This document shows, piece by piece, positions 34,806-43,683 of a stretch of DNA of 64,000 bases. Position 1 is the stretch's first letter. Each line of letters starts with the position of its first letter. The notes beneath the pieces were generated by a model. That model was not told where the DNA came from, did not search any database, and saw nothing but the letters and a program-made list of their open reading frames with translations. This stretch comes from Aeromonas diversa CDC 2478-85 (GTDB lineage Bacteria > Pseudomonadota > Gammaproteobacteria > Enterobacterales > Aeromonadaceae): assembly GCF_000819805.1 (NCBI RefSeq), contig NZ_CDCE01000017.1, positions 1-64,000 on the forward strand, in the 5' to 3' direction. A program made the translations under genes and the position numbers.

Positions 34806-36002
34806 TTATTCCGCGGTCACCCTGCTCTCGGCCGCAGGCTCAGGGCTGGGGCGCTTGAAGAGACGGCGCAGAGAGCGCTGCGCCGGGCGCTCGATATAGC
34901 GATAGCTACACCAGGAGAGGCCCCACAGCAGCAGCATGACGAGGGTGACCACCGCCAGGGTGGTGAGGGGGTCGGTCACCCGATACCAGGCTTCAACCGT
35001 CTCGGGGGCCAGGTAGTGCAGTAGCTCAAGCCCGGCCAGCAGCAGTACGGCGTGCCACAGGTAGATGGAGTAGGAGAGATCCCCCATCAGGCGGGTGAAA
35101 CGGTTCTCCAGCAGCAGAAAACCTGTGGTTTCACGTTCCGTCTGGCTGGCCGCGAACCAGACCAGCGCCACGAAAGAGAACAGCACTGCCATCGTCAACA
35201 AGGGCGTCAGGGTGAAGTGCATCAGCAGCAGCGGCACCAGGAACAGGATTCCGAGCAGCAGATCGGAGCGGGCAATGGGCCGCAGCTGGGTGGCCTGCAC
35301 GGGGCGCAACAGCCAGACGCCGATGACAAAACCGGCCACCCCGCGGCCCACGGCGGGGGCTCCGCTGGTGAGATCTATGGTGCCGTGCTGGAACACCAGG
35401 GCGGCGAGCAGGCCCAAGGCAGCCAGCGGCGCCAGTACCGACCAGCGGTTGTGGGTCAGGGCCAGCGGCAGCAGCAACGGGAAGAGCAGGTAGCTAACCC
35501 ACTCCACGCTGAGGGACCAGGCGGCGAAGTTCCAGGTCAGGCCGAAACCGGCCGGAGCCTGCATCAGGAGCAGGCTGCTCGGCAGCGCCGCCGCCGGCGT
35601 GAAGAGAGACTCGAAGGCCGGAGCCCCTTCGAACCCCCATTCCCTGAACAGTGGGCCGGCGTAGAAGCCGACCTGATGGGCCTGTTTGAACAGCTCCCAG
35701 CCGATCAGCACCACCATGGTGGTGATGAAGAGGGGATAGACCCGGGTCAGGCGCAGCCAGAGGAAGCGCGGGATGCGCACCTGCTTGGTCGCCATGGTGC
35801 GGGCATAGACATGGGCCATGACCAGGCCGCTCAGGATGAAGAAGAGATCCACCCAGAGGTAACCGTTCTCGATGAGTTGGGTGACGCCGGCGATGGGCTC
35901 TTTCCATTGAGGAAAGAGCAGTAGCCGGCCGTGGAACAGCACCACCATGCAGGCGGCAAAGCCGCGCAGCGGCCCCAGAAGCGGGAGTTGTTTGACTGCC
36001 AT
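34806..36002 (-). CDS. Acyltransferase-3 (OafA/YrhL) family membrane protein
   Basis: The 398-residue integral membrane protein has about ten helices. The family N terminus LGPLRGFAACMVVLFHGRLL contains the conserved Arg and His, and the WVDLFFILSGLVMAHVYARTM motif follows. Such proteins O-acetylate or succinylate surface polysaccharides, lipid A sugars or glucans. The C-terminal 25 residues are polar. I start at MAVKQLPLLGPLRG because GGAG lies just upstream; the in-frame extension is unlike the family. The acceptor substrate is unknown. Confidence 0.9.
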   Translation of the reverse strand: MAVKQLPLLGPLRGFAACMVVLFHGRLLLFPQWKEPIAGVTQLIENGYLWVDLFFILSGLVMAHVYARTMATKQVRIPRFLWLRLTRVYPLFITTMVVLIGWELFKQAHQVGFYAGPLFREWGFEGAPAFESLFTPAAALPSSLLLMQAPAGFGLTWNFAAWSLSVEWVSYLLFPLLLPLALTHNRWSVLAPLAALGLLAALVFQHGTIDLTSGAPAVGRGVAGFVIGVWLLRPVQATQLRPIARSDLLLGILFLVPLLLMHFTLTPLLTMAVLFSFVALVWFAASQTERETTGFLLLENRFTRLMGDLSYSIYLWHAVLLLAGLELLHYLAPETVEAWYRVTDPLTTLAVVTLVMLLLWGLSWCSYRYIERPAQRSLRRLFKRPSPEPAAESRVTAE

Positions 36003-36220
36003 ACGGACTCCTTGTCCAGTGAGGCCCAAGGGCCCAAAGCAGAGATCTGCACCTGCTCCGAGGTGGCCATGCATCGCCATCTCTCTTCAATCGGTTGGGT
36101 TGTGGTCGATTGTTATTTTTCGGAGCAAATGAAGTTTACAGGGGATGGTCGGGATTCAAAGGGTGCCTTGCTCAAGATGCGAGCAGGGTCACGCTGTTGC
36201 ATGAAATATCGACAGTGCGG

Positions 36221-36246
36221 AAAAGGGAGCCCCGCCGCAGCGGGGC
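36221..36246 (-). terminator. Terminator of mgtE
   Basis: A 7-bp stem GCCCCGC / GCGGGGC with a 4-base loop is followed by TCCCTTTT in the reading direction of mgtE. Confidence 0.85.
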
Positions 36247-36253
36247 AAGGCTC

Positions 36254-37675
36254 TTATAGCAGGAAGAGGGTGGCGAGGCCGAGGAAGATGAAGAAGCCGC
36301 CGGTGTCGGTGAGGGCGGTGATCATGACGCTGGAGCCGAGGGCCGGGTCGCGGCCGAGGCGATGCATGGTCAGGGGGATCAGCACTCCCATCAGGGCCGC
36401 CACCAGCAGGTTGAGCACCATGGCGAGCGTCATCACGGCGCCGAGGGCGGGATCCTGATAGAGCAGGAAGGTGACCCCGCCCATGATGCCCCCCCAGATC
36501 AAGCCGTTGATCAGCGCTACCCCCAGCTCGCGCAGCAGCAGGAAGGAGAGGTTGCCGCTCTGGAGCTGCGCCAGGGCCAGGGCTCGCACTATCATGGTGA
36601 TGGTCTGGTTGCCCGTGTTGCCGCCGATGCCGGCGACGATAGGCATCAGGGCCGCCAGCGCCACCAGCTGGGAGATGGTGTGCTCGAACAGGCCGATCAC
36701 CCGGGAGGCGATAAACGCCGTGCAGAGGTTGATGGCGAGCCAGGCCCAGCGGTTCTTCACCGCCTGGCCGACCGGGGCATAGAGGTCTTCCTCTTCGCTC
36801 AGACCCCCCATGCGGCGCAGATCGGTGTCGCTCTCTTCAAACACCAGATCCACCACCTCCTCGACCGTGAGGCGACCCATCAGCTTGCCTTTGGCGTCCA
36901 CCACGGCCGCCGAGATGAGGTTGTCCCGCTCGAAGGTGCGTGCGGCCGCCTCGTCGTTCTCCTCCGGATCGAAGGTCACAGGATCCTGCGCCATCACGGC
37001 GCTTACCCTGGTACCCGGTTTGTGGAGTAGCACTGTGGTGAGGGGCAGCTCGCCGAGCAGGTGGTTGCGCCGGTCGATGACGAACAGCTTGTCGGTGTTG
37101 GCCGGCACCTTGCCACGCAGGCGCAGGTAGCGCTGCACCGTGGCCAGGGTGACATCGGGGCGCACCGTCACCAGCTCGAAGTCCATCATGGCACCGACCG
37201 TGTGCTTGCCGTAGCTGATGACCTCGCGCACCCGCTCCCGGTCGGCCGGGGCCATGGTGGTGAGCAGCCGGCCCATCAGGTTGCGCGGCAGGTACTGGCC
37301 CAGGTAGATCTGATCGTCGATGTCGAGGGTGCGCAGGGCTCGTAGCAGCGCCTTGTCGCTCATGTCGCTGATGAGGCTGTCCCACACCGTCTCCGAGGCT
37401 TCCACCAACACCTGGCCACGCTTGTCCACCGCCACCAGGGCCCACAGGGCGTGGCGCTCGTCCGGGGGCAGGGATTCCAGCGCATCGGCGAGATCCGGTG
37501 CCGGTAGGCGGTCGACCAGCTCGATTAGCTCGCTGGTCTGGTCTTGCAGGAGGGCGCTCGGCGGCTGGCTCGGGTCGAGCAGGCTGTCGGTGAGGGCATC
37601 GTCGTCCAGCAGCAGGGAGAAGATGCGGCCGCGATCCTGCTCGCGCTGGCGGGCGCTGTTCATGGGGAGAGACAT
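36254..37675 (-). CDS. mgtE: MgtE-type magnesium transporter
   Basis: The 473-residue protein has an N-terminal MgtE N domain (about 25-130), two CBS domains (about 135-260, with AVMAQDPVTFDPEENDEAAARTFERDNLISAAVVD) and five C-terminal membrane helices holding the pore (GIGGNTGNQTITMIVRALA, NGLIWGGIMGG). It is a Mg2+-gated channel; the CBS domains sense cytosolic Mg2+. I start at MSLPMNSARQ because AGGAAT lies at a workable distance. A Met four codons later is the alternative. Confidence 0.93.
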   Translation of the reverse strand: MSLPMNSARQREQDRGRIFSLLLDDDALTDSLLDPSQPPSALLQDQTSELIELVDRLPAPDLADALESLPPDERHALWALVAVDKRGQVLVEASETVWDSLISDMSDKALLRALRTLDIDDQIYLGQYLPRNLMGRLLTTMAPADRERVREVISYGKHTVGAMMDFELVTVRPDVTLATVQRYLRLRGKVPANTDKLFVIDRRNHLLGELPLTTVLLHKPGTRVSAVMAQDPVTFDPEENDEAAARTFERDNLISAAVVDAKGKLMGRLTVEEVVDLVFEESDTDLRRMGGLSEEEDLYAPVGQAVKNRWAWLAINLCTAFIASRVIGLFEHTISQLVALAALMPIVAGIGGNTGNQTITMIVRALALAQLQSGNLSFLLLRELGVALINGLIWGGIMGGVTFLLYQDPALGAVMTLAMVLNLLVAALMGVLIPLTMHRLGRDPALGSSVMITALTDTGGFFIFLGLATLFLL

Positions 37676-37798
37676 GGAGGGATTCCTGAGGGCAGCTCTA
37701 TGGGCCATAGGATACCAGACCCGGCGGCCCTTGCGCGAAGCGGGGCGGGATAGAAAAAACGCCTCTCGAGGGAGGCGTTGGCGGGGGGATGGGCTCTG

Positions 37799-38194
37799 TC
37801 AGATCCGTAGCAGGTGTGGCGCGCTCTGGAGTGGCGCGTGCGCCTCGGGCGGGGCGAGACGGGACTCGGCATCGTCGATGAAACGCTCCAGCCAGGCTTC
37901 GAGCTCCCCCTGGTCGAGCAGCGCCAGCGCGTGCTGCGACCACAGCACGGCCTGGCCATCCAGGGAACCCTGCACGTGGGCCGGCCACTGGGCCCCGAAC
38001 AGGTTGTCGCTGGGGGGCAGGTGGACGCCCAGCTCACAGTAGAGTTGCAGCCACTGCTCCTGATAGCAGCCGATCATCACCTGCAGGCGTCCGTCGACCA
38101 GCAGGGTGTAGACACCCTCTTCGCTGGGATGGGCGGCGATCCCCAGGCGATCAAACAGTCCCTCGACCAGTTCGCGATAGGTTGGGTGGCTCAT
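37799..38194 (-). CDS. sycT: SycT-like class I type III secretion chaperone
   Basis: The 131-residue acidic protein has the CesT/SycE-family pattern: an amphipathic N-terminal helix (TYRELVEGLFDRLGI), a central beta sheet (VYTLLVDGRLQVMIGCYQEQWLQLYCELGVHLP) and a C-terminal helix (ALLDQGELEAWLERFIDDAESR). Length equals Yersinia SycT (130). Its ATG overlaps the end of the YopT-like effector gene by four bases, as expected for an effector and its dedicated chaperone. The assignment rests mainly on this context, since such chaperones diverge quickly. Confidence 0.8.
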   Translation of the reverse strand: MSHPTYRELVEGLFDRLGIAAHPSEEGVYTLLVDGRLQVMIGCYQEQWLQLYCELGVHLPPSDNLFGAQWPAHVQGSLDGQAVLWSQHALALLDQGELEAWLERFIDDAESRLAPPEAHAPLQSAPHLLRI

Positions 38195-39156
38195 GCGTCA
38201 GCCCTCTTGAAGTTGTAGACCTCGAACTCTTGCCCCAGTCCGATCTCCAGCTTGTATTTGGAACCCGGCCAGAAGGCGTCAGTAAACCAGTTTTTAAACT
38301 GTTCCTTGTCAGGGAAGTGGAACTCGCCGAAGTTGGGATCGAAGAAGGTGACCCCCTGTTGCTCGTCCACGTGGGCTGCCACTGTGTGGGCGGCCATCTT
38401 GCCTGAGAAACTGATCTTCTTGTACTCGGAGCCCTCGCCCGAGGTATCCAAGATGGCGGCAACCAGTCGGTCTGTGCCTTGTGCCCCGGTCTGGCCAGAG
38501 ACGGGGGGCATCGGATAACCCGACTTGTTCATCCGCGGTGCGAGGTTGTGATCTTTAAGCCAGTTGCTGGTGACCCGCGCTTGGTCGACGTCCTCCTGCA
38601 TGCCGTCCATCTGCAACTGCTTGATGGAGACCAGGGTGTCGATCTGGAACTGTCCCTTCTGGCCGCCGGTATAGAGCTGGTTGAACAGGCTCTCGCCCTT
38701 GGCGTGGCTGCTGATCCAGTGGGCCGAGATGGACTCACACACACCGCCCGACGTATCACCGTGTTTCATGATCTCGCCGAGGAAGGCGCCCTTGGTCTGG
38801 GCAAACTTGAAGGTGACGCTGCCGCCATGCTGGGGGACCGAGTCGCGGACGGTACCGAGGAACATGCGTACGCCGAGGTGGATCAAGCGATCCTTGATCA
38901 TGCCAAAGCGGAAGGCGCTGGTCGGGTTGGGCTTGCCGTCGCTGGTCAGCTGGCGATCCAGCAGGGAGCGCCCCGGCAGGTTACGCTGCACGGCGGCGGA
39001 GAAGCGGGCCAGCAGCCCAGGGCGAGGGGTGGCTCCTTGCAGATCCCGTTTGGCCAAGGGGCCGTCGTGTTGTGGGGTCTCCGCCTTGGTGGCGGGGGCT
39101 GCTGTCGTGGTGGCCGCGCTGTGTAGCGGCTGGCTGTTAGGGGTGATTTTCATCAT
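38191..39156 (-). CDS. yopT: YopT-family cysteine protease, predicted type III secreted effector
   Basis: The protein is 320-321 residues (YopT is 322). The C58 catalytic triad sits at the same places as in YopT: Cys139 in TSGGVCESISAHWI, His256 in KMAAHTVAA and Asp272 in FFDPNFGEF, counted from the second Met. Yersinia YopT cleaves prenylated Rho GTPases from the membrane. Residues 1-60 are Ser/Thr/Ala-rich, like a secretion signal and chaperone-binding region. Two adjacent Met codons (39156, 39153) compete as start. No type III apparatus gene is in the window, so secretion must use machinery encoded elsewhere. Confidence 0.88.
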   Translation of the reverse strand: MMKITPNSQPLHSAATTTAAPATKAETPQHDGPLAKRDLQGATPRPGLLARFSAAVQRNLPGRSLLDRQLTSDGKPNPTSAFRFGMIKDRLIHLGVRMFLGTVRDSVPQHGGSVTFKFAQTKGAFLGEIMKHGDTSGGVCESISAHWISSHAKGESLFNQLYTGGQKGQFQIDTLVSIKQLQMDGMQEDVDQARVTSNWLKDHNLAPRMNKSGYPMPPVSGQTGAQGTDRLVAAILDTSGEGSEYKKISFSGKMAAHTVAAHVDEQQGVTFFDPNFGEFHFPDKEQFKNWFTDAFWPGSKYKLEIGLGQEFEVYNFKRADA

Positions 39157-39406
39157 CGATACCCGTGATTGGCTGCCTGTTGTCAGGGGGGTGATGATAG
39201 CGGTCACCCGGTAGGGCTGGCTGTCAGCCAAGGGGGCAGTTTTTAACACTATTGGGCGTGACCGCGGTGGGCCAACGGGGTCCGGGTGACGTGGTCAAAC
39301 GTCAGAGGCGATTGCTGTGACGCGCCAGGTTATTAGCCCCATGAGGCTGGGCAAGGCAGCTTGCCCCTGCTAGGGTGAGCCCAAACTGATCAAGGAGTGA
39401 GTCTCT

Positions 39407-39886
39407 ATGCGTCTGCTTCGAACCGGTGCCTTGCTGGCCAGCCACCTGTTGGTGGGGGTGGCCGGTTTTGCCGGCGGTATTTATATGTTGCCCATACTGA
39501 CGGCGCCGCCGGCACCGAGCGTCGAGCAGGTGACCTCGGCGCAGGCAGAGGGGCGCTTTCGTGGCGTCTTTCGCCGGGATCTGCAAGACAGCGATCGCCT
39601 TCACTGGGGTGAGGGAGAGGTGACCCTAGGGCGCGATGCCATCACCCTGATGGGGCGGCTCGCCCCCGGCCCCGACTACCAGCTCTATCTCTCCCCGGCA
39701 TTTGTCGAGACCGAGGCCGACTTTGCCCGCCTCAAGGCGCAGATGGTGCGGGTTGGGCCGGTGAAGACCTTTGACAACTTTATCGTTCCTCTCCCGCCGG
39801 CGATCGATCCGGCTCGCTACACCAGCGTCATCATCTGGTGCGAGAGTTTCGGTCAGTTCATCACGGCCGCTCGCTACCGGGAGTGA
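39407..39886 (+). CDS. DM13-domain protein with N-terminal membrane anchor
   Basis: The 159-residue protein has one hydrophobic N-terminal segment (LLASHLLVGVAGFAGGIYMLPIL, about 9-31), probably a signal anchor. A DM13 domain follows (about 45-158) with GRFRGVFRRDLQDSDRLHWGEGEVTL, LAPGPDYQLYLSP and the conserved Cys in IWCESFGQFITAARY. DM13 domains are proposed to work in redox or electron-transfer chemistry. The exact role is unknown. GGAG lies before the ATG. Confidence 0.85.
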   Translation: MRLLRTGALLASHLLVGVAGFAGGIYMLPILTAPPAPSVEQVTSAQAEGRFRGVFRRDLQDSDRLHWGEGEVTLGRDAITLMGRLAPGPDYQLYLSPAFVETEADFARLKAQMVRVGPVKTFDNFIVPLPPAIDPARYTSVIIWCESFGQFITAARYRE

Positions 39887-40115
39887 TGCCCGGCGCTCTG
39901 GTGACTCTTGCGAAGAGCGCGCCGGAAGACGGCCTCGCCTGGCGACCCCTGGTGATTGGCCCGAGTGATGGTCTTGAGGCCGGGGCGACACTTTCCCCCG
40001 GACAGGGTCTGCGGATGTGGATAGTAACAGACCAGGATCACAAAGCTGGCGTCGCCGCTGGGGAGGCGACAGGGAGTCTGCTTATAATGACGCCAGTCCT
40101 GAGGGAGAGGGAGTC

Positions 40116-40733
40116 ATGGCAAGGAGAGGATGCCGCTGGTTGTTGGCGGTGTGGCTGGCGTGGTGTGGTCAGGTGTGGGGCGATCCCTTGCTTCCTTTGG
40201 CAGATTGGCTGAGCGGCGACTTCAGCAGCAAGATCCAGGCGGCCGAAGATCGCCGCTTTGAAGCCGCCGACTTGCATGGTCGCACCATCTGGCCCCGCAG
40301 TGGGCCTGGTTATTGGTTTTATCTGGAGCAGAGTCTCGCCTCTCGTCCCGCCCATCCCTTTCGTCAGCGAATCTTCCATCTTACCGACGCCGGCCACGGC
40401 GAGTTGCTGATGGTCGAGTACACCATGCCCAAGGCAACCGACTTCGCCGGAGCCTGGCGCGAACCGGCCAAGTTGCACACCCTGACTCAGGATCAGCTCT
40501 CGCGACGCGTCGGCTGTGAACTGCGCCTGCGTCGACTCCCCTCAGGTGACTACGAGGGGCGCAACGCGATCGGCCAGTGTCCCACCAACTTCGCCGGGGC
40601 CGATACTCTGGTGCAGTACATCTGGGTCGGCCCCGGGCATATCCGCCTGCTCGATCGCGCCTATGACCAACAGGGAACCCTGCGCTGGGGCAGTCCGGGC
40701 GAGGGCTATGTCTATCTGCGCGTGACCCCCTGA
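40116..40733 (+). CDS. CpcT/CpeT-family (chromophore-lyase-like) secreted protein
   Basis: The 205-residue precursor has a signal peptide of about 22 residues (WLLAVWLAWCGQVWG). Family motifs are LADWLSGDFSSKIQAAED near the N terminus, WFYLEQSLASRPAHPFRQRIFHL, and YEGRNAIGQCPTNFAGADTLVQYIWVGPGHIRLLDRAYDQQG toward the end. In cyanobacteria the family attaches bilins to phycobiliproteins. Proteobacterial homologues exist without phycobilisomes and their role is unknown. A strong GGGAGAGGGAG site precedes this ATG, and the longer frame upstream is not needed. Confidence 0.83.
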   Translation: MARRGCRWLLAVWLAWCGQVWGDPLLPLADWLSGDFSSKIQAAEDRRFEAADLHGRTIWPRSGPGYWFYLEQSLASRPAHPFRQRIFHLTDAGHGELLMVEYTMPKATDFAGAWREPAKLHTLTQDQLSRRVGCELRLRRLPSGDYEGRNAIGQCPTNFAGADTLVQYIWVGPGHIRLLDRAYDQQGTLRWGSPGEGYVYLRVTP

Positions 40734-40742
40734 GTCAGGTCA

Positions 40743-41375
40743 TCATGGGGCCAGAGGCAGCAGACTCCAGAGTATCGAGAGGCTGACGGCGCCAAACAGC
40801 AGGCCGGTGATCAGGTTGACGGTGCGCTGTGCCCCTGTGATGAGGCGTCTGGCCCGCCCGGTGGTGAGGCCCCAGGCCAGCAGCAGAAACCAGACAAGCG
40901 ACAGGGCAAACAGCTCCAGCGCCAGTAGCAGTCGTGTGCCCATCTCGACTTCCGGGGTCACCATGGCCGCCAGCATCCCCATGAAGAAGAGCAGCGCCTT
41001 GGGGTTTAGCAGATTGGTGGCTATCCCCTGACGCATTCCTCGCAACAGATCTCCTTCCGCCGCCGCTGAGGCCGTTATCTCAGCCGGGGCATTCTGGCGG
41101 ACTGACTTGAGCGCACCCCAAGCCATCTTGCCCAGATAGAGGGCGCCGGCCAGTTTCACCACCACAAACAGTAGCGGGGCGCTCGCGATCAGCAGACTGA
41201 TACCGGTCAGACTCAAGATGGCGTGCAGCAGTATGGCCAGCGAGATGCCGAGCGCGGCGCCGACGGCCAGAGGGCGATGCTGGCAGCTGCGCAGGATCAG
41301 GGCCACATCCGGGCCGGGGCTGGCGAGGGCGACCAGATGCAGGGCGCCCAGAGTGAGAAACAGTGAGCCGTACAT
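40743..41375 (-). CDS. RhtB/LysE-family amino acid exporter
   Basis: The 210-residue membrane protein has six hydrophobic helices and the family N-terminal motif LVALASPGPDVALILRSCQHRPLAVGAALGIS. A second signature, ATNLLNPKALLFFMGML, lies near residue 120. It should export an amino acid or derivative; the substrate is unknown. I start at MYGSLFLTLG, which has GGAG nine bases upstream. The AraC-type gene directly upstream on the same strand is a likely regulator. Confidence 0.9.
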   Translation of the reverse strand: MYGSLFLTLGALHLVALASPGPDVALILRSCQHRPLAVGAALGISLAILLHAILSLTGISLLIASAPLLFVVVKLAGALYLGKMAWGALKSVRQNAPAEITASAAAEGDLLRGMRQGIATNLLNPKALLFFMGMLAAMVTPEVEMGTRLLLALELFALSLVWFLLLAWGLTTGRARRLITGAQRTVNLITGLLFGAVSLSILWSLLPLAP

Positions 41376-41452
41376 GGGCATCTCCATCGATCTATCGTGT
41401 CCCCAGTCTCTCTTGGGACGGGCTGCCCGGCTTGTAATCTATTGCACTTTCT

Positions 41453-42265
41453 TCAGGGGGGGCGCAGGCGTGAGCCCCGCATCTGATCGCGATAGCGGGC
41501 CGGGGTCACGCCGTAGGCTTGGGCGAAGCCACGGTGAAAATGGCTCTGATCGAAGAAGCCGACCGCCAGCGCCGTCTCGCTCGGCGCCATCCCTTCCGTC
41601 AACAGTCGCTTGCCCTGCTCGAGTCGCAGCCGTTTGAGCCAGGCGTAGGGCGTCATGCCGGTGCGTTTCTTAAATTGGCGCAGAAAGGCGAAGCGATCGA
41701 GCCCTACCCGGGCGGCGAGCTCGTCCAGGGTGTGGCGTTGGTCCAGGGTGGCGAGCAGCTGCTCGCGCAGGAAGCGCAGCTGGGGATCTGCCAGGGCATG
41801 CACCTGAGCCGGCAGGGCGAACAGCCCTGCCAGCAGCTCGAGCAAGAGCCCTTCGGCAAACAGGGGGTCAGCCTTCCCGTGTTCCAGGCTGGCGTGCAAC
41901 CTTGCAAAGCCCTGATAGAGGTCGGGGCGCTGCATCAGGGGGGCGGCGAAGAAGCGTTCGCCACCGGGCAGCAGACGCCGGATGAGATCGGGTGGCAGTG
42001 AGAAGACCCGCACCTCGTAGCCCTCCGGTAGCAGGCTGATGCCATCGTGCATCTCATCCGGATTGACGGTGGAGAGGCATCCCTCGACCAGCAGGTGGCT
42101 ACTTCCCTTGTGAATGAACTTCTGCCCACCCTGCTGCACCAGCCCGACGTGGTAGTCGAGATGGACGTGGCGGCCGTAGCTGAACTCCCGATGATGGGCG
42201 CGGCACAGCTCGACCCCGGGAAGCAGGGGCGATTGCCAGTAGTGGATAGTGGAGGCGGTGCTCAT
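41453..42265 (-). CDS. AraC-family regulator with cupin sensor domain
   Basis: The 270-residue protein has an N-terminal cupin domain (about 20-90, FSYGRHVHLDYHVGLVQQGGQKF) and a C-terminal pair of helix-turn-helix motifs. DELAARVGLDRFAFLRQFKKRTGMTPYAWLKRLRLEQGKRLL is the first, and ETALAVGFFDQSHFHRGFAQAYGVTPARYR is the second. AraC proteins of this kind often control an adjacent LysE/RhtB exporter, which lies 77 bases downstream here. The open frame extends far upstream into the LysR gene, but that part is not homologous to anything. Confidence 0.9.
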   Translation of the reverse strand: MSTASTIHYWQSPLLPGVELCRAHHREFSYGRHVHLDYHVGLVQQGGQKFIHKGSSHLLVEGCLSTVNPDEMHDGISLLPEGYEVRVFSLPPDLIRRLLPGGERFFAAPLMQRPDLYQGFARLHASLEHGKADPLFAEGLLLELLAGLFALPAQVHALADPQLRFLREQLLATLDQRHTLDELAARVGLDRFAFLRQFKKRTGMTPYAWLKRLRLEQGKRLLTEGMAPSETALAVGFFDQSHFHRGFAQAYGVTPARYRDQMRGSRLRPP

Positions 42266-42315
42266 GATGCCATTGATAGCGCAAAGCGGGCGGCGGTGCT
42301 TGTAAAAAATTGCGG

Positions 42316-43164
42316 CTAGAGCCCCTCGAAGGTGTGGCGGATGGCGGCGAAGGCGTCGGGAAAGAAGGAGGCGAAGGCGCGGATCTTGCGGCTCTGCTTG
42401 TAGCCGGGATGGTAGAGCAGCCAGATCTCCCCCTGGCGCCTGGGCTCGTGCCCCGGCAGGCGGACCAGCTCGCCCAGGGGCGCGGCCAGGAAACAGGGCA
42501 GCTCGGCAGCCCCCATGCCGCTTTGCACCGCCGCCAGCCGGCCTGTGGTCGAGGGGATGATGGCGGCCTGGCGCAGCGCGTAGTCGGCCATGGGGGCCGG
42601 CGGCTCGCCGCCGTCGCCCAGCCAGTCGAGGCGGCGGTCCGGGCCCGGCAGTAGATCGCGCCGCACGTAGCAGGCGGCGTGGTAGTCGCACAGCTTGCGC
42701 CCGACCAGGTGGTGGGCCGGCTTGACGGTGGCGCGGATGGCGATGTCCACCTCCTGGCGCGTGACGCTGAGCAGGTCGTTGGAGACCACCAGATTCAGCC
42801 GCAGGTCCGGATTGGTGTCCTGGAAGCGCTTGAGCACCGACATCATGGTGCGGCCCGCCAGGGCGGGGGGCAGGGTCAGGGTCAGGGTGCCGGACAGGCG
42901 CTCTCCCTCCTCGTCCAGCAGGGCGTTGATCGCCTGCCAGTGCTGTTCGACCGCGATGGCGTGGCTGAGCAACCGCTGGCCCTGGCGTGTCAGGTTGTAG
43001 CCGGTGGCGGTGCGATCCAGCAAGCGGGTGTCGCCGCTGGCCTCCAGCGCCGCCAGGCGGCGCGAGACGGTGGAATGGTTCACGCCCAGCTGATCGGCGG
43101 CGCCGCTGATGGAGCCGGACCTGGCCACCGCCAGGAAATAGAGCAGGTCATCCAGGTGTCGCAT
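42316..43164 (-). CDS. LysR-family regulator divergent from the CDPS-like/MFS genes
   Basis: The 282-residue protein has an N-terminal LysR winged helix (HLDDLLYFLAVARSGSISGAADQLGVNHSTVSRRLAALEA) and a substrate-binding domain typical of the family. The length is normal. The ATG is preferred to a TTG two codons upstream. It is divergent from the half-size cyclodipeptide-synthase-like gene and MFS exporter, with about 80 bases between, so it probably controls them. The effector is unknown. Confidence 0.9.
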   Translation of the reverse strand: MRHLDDLLYFLAVARSGSISGAADQLGVNHSTVSRRLAALEASGDTRLLDRTATGYNLTRQGQRLLSHAIAVEQHWQAINALLDEEGERLSGTLTLTLPPALAGRTMMSVLKRFQDTNPDLRLNLVVSNDLLSVTRQEVDIAIRATVKPAHHLVGRKLCDYHAACYVRRDLLPGPDRRLDWLGDGGEPPAPMADYALRQAAIIPSTTGRLAAVQSGMGAAELPCFLAAPLGELVRLPGHEPRRQGEIWLLYHPGYKQSRKIRAFASFFPDAFAAIRHTFEGL

Positions 43165-43247
43165 CTGCAAAACTGCACAGTCCGAGTGCGATTAGCACGA
43201 ATGTTATTGAGTGAATCGATTCTATAACATGCCGGCTCTGTTTGGAT

Positions 43248-43673
43248 ATGCCCAGTCTGCCACCGCCGGACCTGGTGATCCGGCCCAGGGACGAGGTGAT
43301 AGGGGACGCCCGCTATCCGGAATTACGGGAAATGGTCGAGCGGGAATATCAATCCAACCATGATTACCGGGATGAAATAGACAGGACCATATTGACGTTT
43401 CTCCAGCGCAGGGTGAAGGTCGATCCCGAATCCTGCCTCATCACCCACTTCCATAAATGCCGCAATTATCTGCTGGAAGAATGCCCGGCCATCATGCCCC
43501 TGTGGGCCGAACAGGGATATGACTTCATCGTCTACCCGCAGCCCATGACGGCGGCCATGGCGGCCACCCATCACCGCTTCGTGGCCAAGAAGAAGATGGA
43601 CAAGGCGAATTGGCTCTCGCTGCGGTTCAAACGCACGGGCGGTTCGTCTGCGACCAATCATCCGATCAATTAA
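43248..43673 (+). CDS. C-terminal half of an XYP-type cyclodipeptide synthase (truncated)
   Basis: The 141-residue frame resembles the C-terminal half of tRNA-dependent cyclodipeptide synthases such as AlbC (about 240 residues). It retains the catalytic motif Y-[LVI]-x-x-E-x-P as YLLEECP at 74-80. The specificity-pocket pair Tyr-Pro follows at 96-97 (FIVYPQPMTAAM), which marks the XYP subfamily. The N-terminal Rossmann half, with the nucleophilic Ser in a HxxxGxS-type motif, is absent. In-frame sequence stops at 43212, and LysR occupies the space beyond. The ribosome site is poor. It may be a decayed gene, or a half enzyme that needs a partner. The exporter follows after 10 bases. Confidence 0.68.
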   Translation: MPSLPPPDLVIRPRDEVIGDARYPELREMVEREYQSNHDYRDEIDRTILTFLQRRVKVDPESCLITHFHKCRNYLLEECPAIMPLWAEQGYDFIVYPQPMTAAMAATHHRFVAKKKMDKANWLSLRFKRTGGSSATNHPIN

Positions 43674-43683
43674 GGAAAGAGCA

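Noticed and set aside
39222..39246. ExsA-like box upstream of the YopT-like gene (an A-tract followed by a TG about 15 bases later, on the reverse strand)
   Set aside because: The A-rich part fits but the GnC and TGnnA parts match poorly, so I do not report it as a site. A weight-matrix scan with Aeromonas ExsA targets would decide.
42266..42691. N-terminal extension of the AraC regulator frame into the LysR gene
   Set aside because: The extension is Arg/Pro/Gly-rich and overlaps the LysR coding sequence out of frame. The AraC family begins at the Met at 42265.
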